Assembly: GCA_030696345.1 (NCBI GenBank) | Contig: JAUYSK010000023.1 | Location: forward strand, 1 to 64,000 | DNA: 64,000 nt | Reading direction: 5' to 3' | DNA from: Azonexus sp. | GTDB lineage: Bacteria > Pseudomonadota > Gammaproteobacteria > Burkholderiales > Rhodocyclaceae | Shown here: piece by piece, positions 55,559 to 63,246 of the stretch | Position numbering within the stretch: the first letter of the stretch is position 1 | Layout: every line of letters starts with the position of its first letter | Notes under the pieces: model-generated | Told to the model about the DNA's origin: nothing | Seen by the model: only the letters and a program-made list of their open reading frames with translations | The model's database searches: none | Program-made: the position numbers and the translations under genes

Positions 55559-55900
55559 GATGTTGCTTCCTTGACAGCATGCCATCTGCTAACAGAAGGC
55601 GGGTGCCGGAAGCGAGACAAACGATGCATCGGTGGTGACCGGGCTCGAACGCAAGCGTCCAGCGTGTTTGTCATCCCCACCTTTTTTATTATGGGCAGAC
55701 TTTAGCATGAAGACCTTACCCAACCGAGGGCATTATGTTGCGTAGCAGCACGTCGAAGCTATTTCTTGGCTTCAAAGCAACAGTTCGCACCGTTTTGGCA
55801 GGCTTTCTGGCGTTTTTGTGGCTGTTCATGCACTGCCGCAAAGTCGTTAAAAGGTGGTGCATCTGCTAAGATTCGGCCCTGATTTTTCAGGCTTTAATCC
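55559..55900. other. Intergenic region between frdC and the helicase gene
   Basis: A 342-base stretch holding the divergent upstream signals of frdC and the helicase. No classical FNR dyad was found by eye. A possible 44-codon frame (55735-55869) is listed separately. Confidence 0.4.
55735..55869 (+). CDS. Possible small membrane protein (44 codons)
   Basis: An ATG with GAGGG four bases upstream opens a 44-residue frame containing one hydrophobic stretch (VRTVLAGFLAFLWLFMH) between basic ends and three cysteines. It matches no family I know and may be chance. Confidence 0.2.
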   Translation: MLRSSTSKLFLGFKATVRTVLAGFLAFLWLFMHCRKVVKRWCIC

Positions 55901-57838
55901 TTGTCCTCCCTCCCCGAAATATTCTCTCCTGACGGCCCGCTGGCCAAGGCCATCAGCGGCTACCGCGTGCGCGGTCAGCAGGTTGACATGGCTGAGCGCA
56001 TTGCCGCCGCCATCAAGGGCTGTTCGGTCTTCATTGCCGAAGCCGGCACCGGCACGGGGAAAACGTTTGCCTACCTCGTTCCGGCGCTGAAGTCGGGCGG
56101 CAAGGTGATCGTCTCGACCGGCACCAAAACCTTGCAGGACCAGTTGTTCAACAAGGATCTGCCGATGGTGCGCGATGCGCTGAAGGCGCCGGTCAAGATC
56201 GCCTTGCTCAAGGGCAGGGCCAACTATGTTTGTCCGTATCACCTTGAACGCTCGCTGGCCGACGGCCGCTTCCTGACCCGCGAGGACGCCGCCGATGCCC
56301 GGCGCATCTCGATCTTCGCCAAGGTCACGCACTCCGGCGACAAGGCGGAGTGTCTGGAAGTCTCGGAAAACTCGCCGGTCTGGAGCCAGGTCACCTCGAC
56401 CCGCGAAAACTGCCTGGGCCAGGAGTGCCCGGACTACAAGGACTGTTTTGTCATGCTGGCCCGGCGCGAGGCGATGGCGGCCGATCTGGTGGTGGTCAAT
56501 CATCACCTGTTCTTCGCCGACGTCATGTTGCGCGACGAGGGCATGGCCGAACTGCTACCGGCCTGCAACACGGTGATTTTCGACGAAGCCCACCAGTTGC
56601 CGGAAGTGGCGACGCTGTTCTTCGGCGACAGCATTTCGACGGCGCAGGTGCTTGATCTGGCGCGCGATGCCCGCTCGGAAGGCATGACGAATGCCCGTGA
56701 CTGTCTCGATCTGCAGTCCGGCGCCCGCGACCTGGAAAAAATCGCCAAGGATCTGCGTCTGGCCGTTGGCCTCGATGGCGGCCGATTTTCCTACGGTCAA
56801 CTGCTGGAAAAGCCGGAATTCGCTCCCGCCCTGAAGGTGCTGGAAGACGAGGTGGCCAAATTCGCGGCCATTCTCGAAACCCAGGCCGAACGGGCCGAAG
56901 GGCTGGAAAAGTGCTGGCAGCGGGCAGGTGAACTGGTGCAGCGACTTTCCCAGTGGCAAAAGGTCACCGATGACGGTTACGTGCGCTGGGCTGAAGCCTT
57001 CACTCATTCGCTGCAACTGAACTCGACGCCGCTCGATGTCGCGGAAATTTTCAAAAAACAGATGGGTGGTCACCCACGCGCCTGGATTTTCACGTCGGCG
57101 ACGCTGGCCGTGCAGGGCAAGTTCAACCATTACTGCGCCGAACTCGGCCTCGGCGAGCCTGAGTCGGCCTGCTGGGAAAGTCCTTTCGAGTACGACAAGC
57201 AGGCCATGCTCTACGCGCCGCTTGGCATGCCGGAGCCGAATTCCTACGGCTATACCGATGCCGTGGTCGATGCCGCTTTTCCCGCCGTGATTGCAGCCGG
57301 CGGCGGTGCCTTCTTTCTGTGCACCAGCCTGCGCGCCATGCGCCGGACGCATGAGTTGCTCAAGGCACGGCTCGAAGACGAAGGCCATGAGATGCCGCTG
57401 CTGATGCAGGGCGAGGGCAGCAAGAATGACCTGCTGCAACGTTTTCGCCATCTTGGTAACGCCATCCTGGTCGGCAGCCAGAGCTTCTGGGAAGGCGTCG
57501 ATGTGCGTGGCGAGGCGCTGTCGCTGGTCGTCATCGACAAGATTCCTTTTGCCCCGCCCGATGACCCGGTGCTCTCGGCGCGCATCGAACAGATGAAGAA
57601 GCAGGGCCGCAACGCCTTCATGGAATACCAGTTGCCGCGTGCCGTGATCAACGTCAAGCAGGGCGCTGGCCGGCTGATTCGCGACGAAACCGATACCGGC
57701 GTGCTGATGATTTGCGATCCACGACTTCTGTCAAAGCCTTACGGCCGCCGGGTATGGCAAAGTCTGCCTCCGATGAAACGGACCAAGGAGCTTTCCGAAG
57801 TGATCAATTTTTTCGCCAACAGGAACGACAATGTTTGA
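55901..57838 (+). CDS. DinG/YoaA-family ATP-dependent DNA helicase
   Basis: XPD-like superfamily 2 helicase for DNA repair. The 645-residue product has a Q-motif region (RGQQVDMAERIAAA), Walker A EAGTGTGKT, a DEAH box in VIFDEAHQLPEV, and four cysteines for the Fe-S domain (YVCPY, ENCLG, QECPDY and KDCFV). NHHLFFAD is a family motif. The length is close to E. coli YoaA. The start is TTG at 55901, since an in-frame stop lies two codons upstream and the next Met is past the Q-motif. It overlaps the next gene by 8 bases. Confidence 0.9.
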   Translation: MSSLPEIFSPDGPLAKAISGYRVRGQQVDMAERIAAAIKGCSVFIAEAGTGTGKTFAYLVPALKSGGKVIVSTGTKTLQDQLFNKDLPMVRDALKAPVKIALLKGRANYVCPYHLERSLADGRFLTREDAADARRISIFAKVTHSGDKAECLEVSENSPVWSQVTSTRENCLGQECPDYKDCFVMLARREAMAADLVVVNHHLFFADVMLRDEGMAELLPACNTVIFDEAHQLPEVATLFFGDSISTAQVLDLARDARSEGMTNARDCLDLQSGARDLEKIAKDLRLAVGLDGGRFSYGQLLEKPEFAPALKVLEDEVAKFAAILETQAERAEGLEKCWQRAGELVQRLSQWQKVTDDGYVRWAEAFTHSLQLNSTPLDVAEIFKKQMGGHPRAWIFTSATLAVQGKFNHYCAELGLGEPESACWESPFEYDKQAMLYAPLGMPEPNSYGYTDAVVDAAFPAVIAAGGGAFFLCTSLRAMRRTHELLKARLEDEGHEMPLLMQGEGSKNDLLQRFRHLGNAILVGSQSFWEGVDVRGEALSLVVIDKIPFAPPDDPVLSARIEQMKKQGRNAFMEYQLPRAVINVKQGAGRLIRDETDTGVLMICDPRLLSKPYGRRVWQSLPPMKRTKELSEVINFFANRNDNV

Positions 57839-59006
57839 CCGGCAGGCCCTGAACGCGGCGCTGGCGGCTGGTGGCCAACTGGATCTGGCGGCGCTGTCCA
57901 TCTCGCACCCCTCACTGTTTTCGCAAACCGAGTTGCGCGTTGCGCCGGCGACTTTGCAAGCAACCGCCGAATTGATCGCCGCCATTGAATCGGTGGTGGC
58001 GATGCCGACTTACCAGCAACGCGTTCTGGCCTGGGCGCCGGCTGGTGCAGACAAGCCGGTCGCGGCGCGTGGCGTCTTTTTCGGCTATGACTTCCATCTG
58101 GCCGAGTCCGGCCCGAAGCTGATCGAGATCAACACCAATGCCGGTGGCGCCCTGCTCAATACCCGGCTGCTCGTGGCGCATGGCGAATCGGTAGCGGCTC
58201 AGGCGATCGAGCTGGCTTTTGTCGAGATGTTCCGCGAGGAATGGCGACTGATGCGTGGTGATGCCCCGCTACAACGCATCGCCATCGTCGATGAAAACCC
58301 GGCCGGGCAATATCTCGCACCCGAATTCGAACTGTTCCGTCGCTTGTTCGAAGCCCACGGTATTGCCGCCGTTGTCGCTGATCCGGGCGAATTCACTCGC
58401 GATGGCAAGCGCCTGCTGCATCGTGGTGAGGTGGTTGACCTGATTTACAACCGGCTGACCGATTTTTCGCTGAGTGCTGCGGTCAACGCCGATTTGAAGG
58501 CAATTTCCGAAGCCGGTGGCGTCGTCGTCACGCCGCATCCCCGGGCTCATGCGCTCTATGCCGACAAACGCAATCTGATGGTGCTTTCCGACGAGGCGGC
58601 GCTGATTGAACTGGGCGTCCCGGAAGCGACCCGGCAAATCCTGCTCGCCGGCATTCCGCGCACTGTTGCCGTTCAGGCGGAGGAGGGTGAGCGTTTCTGG
58701 GCCGAGCGCAAGCGCTGGTTCTTCAAGCCGGCGGCGGGCTTTGGCAGTCGCGCCACCTATCGCGGCGACAAGCTGACCAAGCGCGTCTTCGAGGAAATCC
58801 TCCAAGGCGGCTACATCGCCCAGGAAATCGTCCCGCCATCCGAGCATTCGGTGCTGGTTGAGGGCGAATTGCAGACCCTGAAGGCCGATATCCGCGCCTA
58901 CGTCTATCAGGCTCAGGTGCAATTGTTCGCGGCCCGCCTCTACCAGGGCCAGACGACCAATTTCCGGACGCCGGGCGGCGGTTTCGCGCCGGTCTTCCCG
59001 GCTTGA
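57831..59006 (+). CDS. ATP-grasp-like protein of unknown function
   Basis: I do not recognise a characterised family. The 391-residue product has KLIEINTNAGGALLNTRLL near residues 95-113, a motif of ATP-grasp and glutathionylspermidine-synthase-like proteins. A later segment KRWFFKPAAGFGSRATYRG and LKADIRAYVYQAQ resemble ATP-grasp nucleotide and metal sites. The order suggests a carboxylate-amine ligase, perhaps circularly permuted. It overlaps the helicase gene by 8 bases and precedes the molybdenum-cofactor genes by 17 bases, which gives no clear functional hint. Confidence 0.5.
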   Translation: MFDRQALNAALAAGGQLDLAALSISHPSLFSQTELRVAPATLQATAELIAAIESVVAMPTYQQRVLAWAPAGADKPVAARGVFFGYDFHLAESGPKLIEINTNAGGALLNTRLLVAHGESVAAQAIELAFVEMFREEWRLMRGDAPLQRIAIVDENPAGQYLAPEFELFRRLFEAHGIAAVVADPGEFTRDGKRLLHRGEVVDLIYNRLTDFSLSAAVNADLKAISEAGGVVVTPHPRAHALYADKRNLMVLSDEAALIELGVPEATRQILLAGIPRTVAVQAEEGERFWAERKRWFFKPAAGFGSRATYRGDKLTKRVFEEILQGGYIAQEIVPPSEHSVLVEGELQTLKADIRAYVYQAQVQLFAARLYQGQTTNFRTPGGGFAPVFPA

Positions 59007-59023
59007 AAGGGTAAAATCCGGCC

Positions 59024-59530
59024 ATGAAAGTATTTGGTATTGCCGGCTATTCCGGCTCGGGCAAGACGACCCTGCTGGAAAAGCTGATTCCCCAATTTAC
59101 CGAGCGCGGACTCACCGTTTCGGTGATCAAGCATGCCCATCACGGCTTCGATATTGACCGACCGGGCAAGGATTCCTACCGCCACCGCGAAGCCGGTGCG
59201 AGCGAAGTGCTGCTCTCCTGCAACGACCGCTGGGCCTTGATGCGCGAGCGGCGTGAAGCCGGCGACGTGACGCTGAGCGAATTGCTCTGCCGCTTGGCGC
59301 CGTGCGATCTGGTGCTGATCGAAGGCTTCAAGCAGGAACCCGTGCCCAAGCTGGAAGTCTACCGCCCGGAAAACGGCAAACCGCCACTCTTCCCGGAACG
59401 CAACGACATCGTGGCGGTAGCGACCGACGCTGACATCGCCACAACCCTGCCCAAGCTGCCGCTCAACGACGTGGCGGCGATTGCTTCTTTCATTATCGCG
59501 TCCCTTCAATTGCCGGAACGATCATGCTGA
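59024..59530 (+). CDS. mobB: Molybdopterin-guanine dinucleotide biosynthesis adaptor MobB
   Basis: GTP-binding accessory protein for attaching GMP to molybdopterin. The 168-residue product has the P-loop GYSGSGKTTL at about 8-17, then VIKHAHHGFDID with the switch aspartates and LVLIEGFKQEPVPKLEVYR. It overlaps moeA by 7 bases, forming a mobB-moeA-moaD unit. Confidence 0.95.
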   Translation: MKVFGIAGYSGSGKTTLLEKLIPQFTERGLTVSVIKHAHHGFDIDRPGKDSYRHREAGASEVLLSCNDRWALMRERREAGDVTLSELLCRLAPCDLVLIEGFKQEPVPKLEVYRPENGKPPLFPERNDIVAVATDADIATTLPKLPLNDVAAIASFIIASLQLPERSC

Positions 59531-60729
59531 GTTTTGAACAAGCCCTGGAAAAACTGCTCGCCGCTGCCCAGCCGGTCGAGGAAATCCGCCCGATGCCGCT
59601 GACTGCCGCCGCCGGCCGCGTTTTGGCCGCCCCGCAGCAGTCGACCGTAGCAGCGCCGCCGCTCGATAACTCGGCGATGGATGGCTACGCCGTGCGTCTC
59701 GCTGACGTCACCAAGGCCGGCGTCTGCCTGCCGATCAGCCAGCGGATTCCCGCCGGCACCGTTGGCACGACGCTGCAACCGGGCACTGCCGCCCGCATCT
59801 TCACCGGCGCCCCGGTCCCAGCTGGCGCCGACGCCGTAATCATGCAGGAGCTTTGCGAGCATGGTGAAGGCGGCGTCGTCATCAACTACGTGCCGCGACT
59901 CGGCGAGAGCATTCGCCGGGCCGGTGAGGACATCGCTATCGGTGATGAAATCCTCAAACCCGGCATCAAATTGCGGCCGCAGGACATCGCGCTTGCCGCC
60001 ACGGCGGGTTTGCCGGAACTGCCGGTGTATCGCCGCGTCCGTGTTGGTGTGTTCTTTACCGGCGACGAACTGGTCCAGCCGGGCGAACCGCTGCCGCCCG
60101 GTGGTATCTACAACTCGAATCGCTATGCGTTGCGGGCGTTGCTTGAAGGCATGGGCTGCGAAGTGCGTGACCTCGGCACGGTGCCGGACAATCTCGATTC
60201 GACCCGCGAAGCCCTGCGCCGGGCGGCGGCCGATAACGACCTGATCATCACCAGCGGCGGTGTTTCGGTCGGCGAGGAAGACCACGTCAAGCCGGCGGTT
60301 GAGGCCGAAGGGCAGCTCGACATGTGGAAGATCGCGATCAAGCCGGGCAAGCCGCTGGCTTTCGGCGAAGTCCGCCGCGAGGAAGGCAAGGCATGGTTCA
60401 TCGGTCTGCCGGGTAACCCGGTGTCGGCCATCGTCACCTTCCTGATCATGGTGCGCCCCTTCGTGCTGCGACTGCAGGGTGTGGCTGACGTCACGCCACG
60501 TGGCTACGCGCTGCGGGCCGATTTCGACTGGCTGCGCCCGGATGTCCGCGCCGAATTCCTGCGTGCCCGGATGAACGACAACGGCGGCGTTGAGCTTTAC
60601 CCGAATCAGGGGGCTGGCGTCGTCACCTCGCTGTGCTGGGGCGACGGGCTGGTCATGAACAAGCCGGGGCTGGCGATCAACAAGGGCGACAGCGTGCGCT
60701 TCGTGCCGTATTCGGAGTTGTTGTCGTGA
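59524..60729 (+). CDS. moeA: Molybdopterin molybdenumtransferase
   Basis: Inserts molybdenum into adenylylated molybdopterin. The 401-residue product has DNSAMDGYAVR near 49-59, RIFTGAPVPAGADAVIMQE, and the nucleotide-binding region ITSGGVSVGEEDHVKPAVE. GLPGNPVSAIVTF is the C-terminal signature. It overlaps mobB at its start and moaD at its end (GTGA). Confidence 0.96.
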   Translation: MLSFEQALEKLLAAAQPVEEIRPMPLTAAAGRVLAAPQQSTVAAPPLDNSAMDGYAVRLADVTKAGVCLPISQRIPAGTVGTTLQPGTAARIFTGAPVPAGADAVIMQELCEHGEGGVVINYVPRLGESIRRAGEDIAIGDEILKPGIKLRPQDIALAATAGLPELPVYRRVRVGVFFTGDELVQPGEPLPPGGIYNSNRYALRALLEGMGCEVRDLGTVPDNLDSTREALRRAAADNDLIITSGGVSVGEEDHVKPAVEAEGQLDMWKIAIKPGKPLAFGEVRREEGKAWFIGLPGNPVSAIVTFLIMVRPFVLRLQGVADVTPRGYALRADFDWLRPDVRAEFLRARMNDNGGVELYPNQGAGVVTSLCWGDGLVMNKPGLAINKGDSVRFVPYSELLS

Positions 60730-60974
60730 GCGTCAAGGTTCTCTACTTCGCCAGCCTCAAGGAAGGCCTCGGCATGGCCGGGGAATCCGTCGAGTTGCCG
60801 ACTAACGTGGCGACGGTTGGCCAACTGCGCGACTGGCTGGTCGCCCAAGGCCGCGAAAAACTGGCCAGCGCCAAAAATCTGCGCTGCGCCGTCAATCAGG
60901 AATTGGCCGCGCTTGATGCGCCGGTCAGGGAGGGCGACGAAATCGCCTTCTTCCCGCCGGTTACCGGCGGTTAA
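60726..60974 (+). CDS. moaD: Molybdopterin synthase sulfur-carrier subunit MoaD
   Basis: Ubiquitin-fold sulfur carrier. The 82-residue product ends in VTGG, the thiocarboxylated di-glycine, preceded by EIAFFPP. It starts at GTG 60726, overlapping the moeA stop; the in-frame sequence further upstream lies inside moeA and is not MoaD-like. The large subunit MoaE is not in the window. Confidence 0.94.
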   Translation: MSVKVLYFASLKEGLGMAGESVELPTNVATVGQLRDWLVAQGREKLASAKNLRCAVNQELAALDAPVREGDEIAFFPPVTGG

Positions 60975-60986
60975 TTAGGAAACACA

Positions 60987-61892
60987 ATGTCTATTCAATG
61001 GTTCCCGGGGCACATGACCCAGGCCCGCAAGAAGGCCGGCGAGACGCTGGCCATGGCCGATGTCGTGGTCGAGGTGCTCGACGCCCGCCTGCCGCAGGCG
61101 AGCAGCAACCCGATGATTCACGAGCTGCGCGCCTTCCGCCAGCGGCCCTGTCTCAAGCTGCTGAACAAGGCCGACATGGCCGACCCGGAAGTGACCAAGC
61201 TCTGGCTGGAATATTTCGACAAGCAACCGGGCGTCAAGGCAGTGGCGATCTCCTGCAAGAAGGCCAGCGACGTGGCGCGGATTCCCGGCCTGGCCCAGAA
61301 GCTGGCACCGCACCGTAACGATGCCGTCAAGCCGCTGCGCCTGATGATCATGGGTGTTCCCAACGTCGGTAAATCGACGCTGATGAACGCCATGGTCAAG
61401 AAAAAAGTGGCAGCGGTCGGCGATCAGCCGGCGGTGACCAAGAGCCAGCAGCGTATCGACATCAGCTCGCGGCTGACGCTTTACGATACCCCCGGCATGC
61501 TCTGGCCAAAAATTGAACATCCGATCGACGGCCTGATGCTGGCAGCCAGCCACTCCATCGGCGTCAATGCCTATATCGATGAAGAAGTGGCCACCTTCCT
61601 CGCCAGCTTCCTGCTCGAAAGCTATCCGGCCCTGCTGACGGCGCGCTACGGCTTCGCCACCGAAGGTATCGATGGCGTGATGGTCATCGAAGCCGTCGCC
61701 AAGAAGCGCGGTTGCCTGCTCAAGGGCAAAGGCAAGGGCGGCGAGCTTGATCTGGAAAAGGCAGCCTGCATTCTGCTGACCGATTACCGCTCCGGGGCGC
61801 TCGGGCGGATCAGCCTGGAAACGCCAACCCTGCGTGAAGCACGGGCCATCCTGTTGAAGCAGGCTGCTGCGGTCAACGTCGAAAAAGACTAA
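60987..61892 (+). CDS. rbgA: Circularly permuted ribosome-assembly GTPase (RbgA/YlqF)
   Basis: The 301-residue GTPase has its motifs permuted: LLNKADMAD (G4) near residue 58 precedes GVPNVGKST (G1) near 123 and YDTPGMLWP (G3) near 164. The N-terminal IQWFPGHMTQARKK and a C-terminal helical RNA-binding region match YlqF/RbgA, which helps late large-subunit assembly. It lies 12 bases after moaD, probably cotranscribed. Confidence 0.93.
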   Translation: MSIQWFPGHMTQARKKAGETLAMADVVVEVLDARLPQASSNPMIHELRAFRQRPCLKLLNKADMADPEVTKLWLEYFDKQPGVKAVAISCKKASDVARIPGLAQKLAPHRNDAVKPLRLMIMGVPNVGKSTLMNAMVKKKVAAVGDQPAVTKSQQRIDISSRLTLYDTPGMLWPKIEHPIDGLMLAASHSIGVNAYIDEEVATFLASFLLESYPALLTARYGFATEGIDGVMVIEAVAKKRGCLLKGKGKGGELDLEKAACILLTDYRSGALGRISLETPTLREARAILLKQAAAVNVEKD

Positions 61893-62230
61893 AAACCGCG
61901 CGGCAGGCATCGGCTGAATCGGAATTGTCAGCCCCGTACTGGCGGGAATCCGAATTTGTCCGTTCCATGGCCAAGGTTTTGGCTATGCGTTGTGCAATGC
62001 AAAATTGATAGATCATGAAATATAGAGCGATGAAATAGGTCCGAGTCCGGCCATGAGCGGTCCGTCAACTGCTCGGGATGATCGACCGGAATCTAGGTTG
62101 AAATGAGGTTGTTAGCTCAGATAAAAAGAGTGAAGTAAGTCGTATAACGTGTCGATTTTCTTTACAACGCATCTTTCCCCATCCCCTCGTCTGTTGATTA
62201 AGCAATTGAAGGTATTAGATACGTTACGAA
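61893..62230. other. Intergenic region, low-GC, upstream of the PEP-CTERM gene
   Basis: About 340 bases with no gene seen. A short dyad GGCTGA/TCAGCC (61912-61933) follows the GTPase gene without a T-run. The rest is AT-richer than average and may contain binding sites for a sigma-54 activator, none of which I can define. Confidence 0.4.
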
Positions 62231-62246
62231 TGGCGCAGTTTGTGCT
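62231..62246 (+). promoter_or_regulatory. Sigma-54 (-24/-12) promoter of the PEP-CTERM gene
   Basis: TGGCGCAGTTTGTGCT matches the consensus TGGCACGrnnnTTGCw at 10 of 13 specified positions, with GG and GC exactly in register. The predicted start is near 62257, about 28 bases before the ATG. PEP-CTERM genes in other bacteria are controlled by the PrsK/PrsR sigma-54 system. Confidence 0.7.
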
Positions 62247-62285
62247 TAAGCTCTAAAGCACAAATAACTAGAAGGGGAAACTGAT

Positions 62286-62828
62286 ATGAAGATCAAGATG
62301 ATTGTTTTGGCCGTGTTTGCGTTTGCATCAATTTCTTTAGCTCATGCAGGCTGGACTATCGCTCAATCCTGTGCGGGCTGTGGGCCTGCAACGACGGCCG
62401 AATTTTTCATTGTTGGAGATACTGGTGCCGGACCATTTGATAGTATTGGCATTTTTGGGCTCGATGCAGGGTGGTCTGCTACGGTTGTCAATCCAAATTA
62501 TGTTGTAGCAACTGGACCGACCTCTAATATGGGGTCATGGGTTGAACAGTATTTTGGCAATATTGCGGATTCCGTGGAAATCAATTTGTTCTTTTGGAAT
62601 GGTGCCCCCCTGTCTTCGCTGACTTTTTCGGCAGATTACACAAGGTCTGGCGATGGCTCCCTCAGTTTGGTGTGCCAGCAATTTGGTGGTGGTTGTGCAA
62701 ATTTGAGCGACCCGACCGGCGTCAACTACAACAGGTCACCAACAAATGTTCCCGAACCAGGATCACTTGCCTTAATTGCTCTCGGTTTGGTTGGTCTTGT
62801 AGCTGGACGCCGCAGCAAAGCAGCTTAA
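62286..62828 (+). CDS. PEP-CTERM sorting-domain protein
   Basis: A 180-residue exported protein. A signal peptide ends near AHA-G (residue 21). The mature part has four cysteines (SCAGCG near the N-terminus; VCQQFGGGCAN later) and is rich in Ser, Gly and Asn. The C-terminus VPEPGSLALIALGLVGLVAG plus RRSKAA is a complete PEP-CTERM signal for processing by EpsH-type exosortase during exopolysaccharide-linked sorting (family knowledge). AAGGGG precedes the ATG. The mature domain matches nothing I know. It stands alone between a sigma-54 promoter and a strong terminator. Confidence 0.92.
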   Translation: MKIKMIVLAVFAFASISLAHAGWTIAQSCAGCGPATTAEFFIVGDTGAGPFDSIGIFGLDAGWSATVVNPNYVVATGPTSNMGSWVEQYFGNIADSVEINLFFWNGAPLSSLTFSADYTRSGDGSLSLVCQQFGGGCANLSDPTGVNYNRSPTNVPEPGSLALIALGLVGLVAGRRSKAA

Positions 62829-62841
62829 CCGTGTTTTAGCA

Positions 62842-63123
62842 TTACCGCGGCACCTTTTGGTGCCGTTTTTTTTGCTTGTCAGAATGCGAGAATGGCTTTG
62901 GTTTGATTGCGGAAATTAAGGCTTCCTGAGCTTTTATAGAAAATTCCCTTAATGAGCACGTTCCCGCCGCTTTGCTACTTATATTGAATGTCCGTTGCCA
63001 GCCTGAAGTACTGGTGGAGACTAATTGTTGACCGACCGAAAAGGGCACCCAGTTGCCTAAATGGTCTTGAATTTCCAAGCTGGAATTGACGGTATATTTT
63101 TGCGGCGCACAATAAAATTGCCG
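62842..63123 (-). pseudogene. Possible remnant of a coding sequence
   Basis: A minus-strand frame without an ATG reads QFYCAPQKYTVNSSLEIQDH and then LGNWVPFSVGQQLVSTSTSG. This has plausible protein composition, but it lacks a start and ends inside the PEP-CTERM terminator. It may be the decayed 3' end of a secreted-protein gene. No family recognised. Confidence 0.25.
62848..62873 (+). terminator. Rho-independent terminator of the PEP-CTERM gene
   Basis: CGGCACC and GGTGCCG pair around TTTT, followed directly by eight T residues. Confidence 0.92.
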
Positions 63124-63205
63124 TCATGGCTGTGCAATTCAATGCGCTCTGATCAAACCAATCCGTTCATCGGCTAGTCCGGATACCCGAAAATAAAGGC
63201 ACTGG

Positions 63206-63225
63206 ATCCCCGCCTGCGCAGGGAT
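63206..63225. repeat. REP-like hairpin
   Basis: ATCCC..GGGAT arms around GCCTGCGC, in the context GGATCCCCGCCTGCGCAGGG, a type of short repeat common between betaproteobacterial genes and similar to the one at 30486-30507. Confidence 0.45.
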
Positions 63226-63246
63226 GATGGTTTTCTCGGCCTTTCC

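Larger units (their letters stand above)
62829..63246. other. Gap between the PEP-CTERM gene and the methyltransferase
   Basis: Contains the terminator (62848-62873), a minus-strand open frame that may be a gene remnant (62842-63123) and a REP-like hairpin (63206-63225). No complete gene is supported. Confidence 0.5.
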
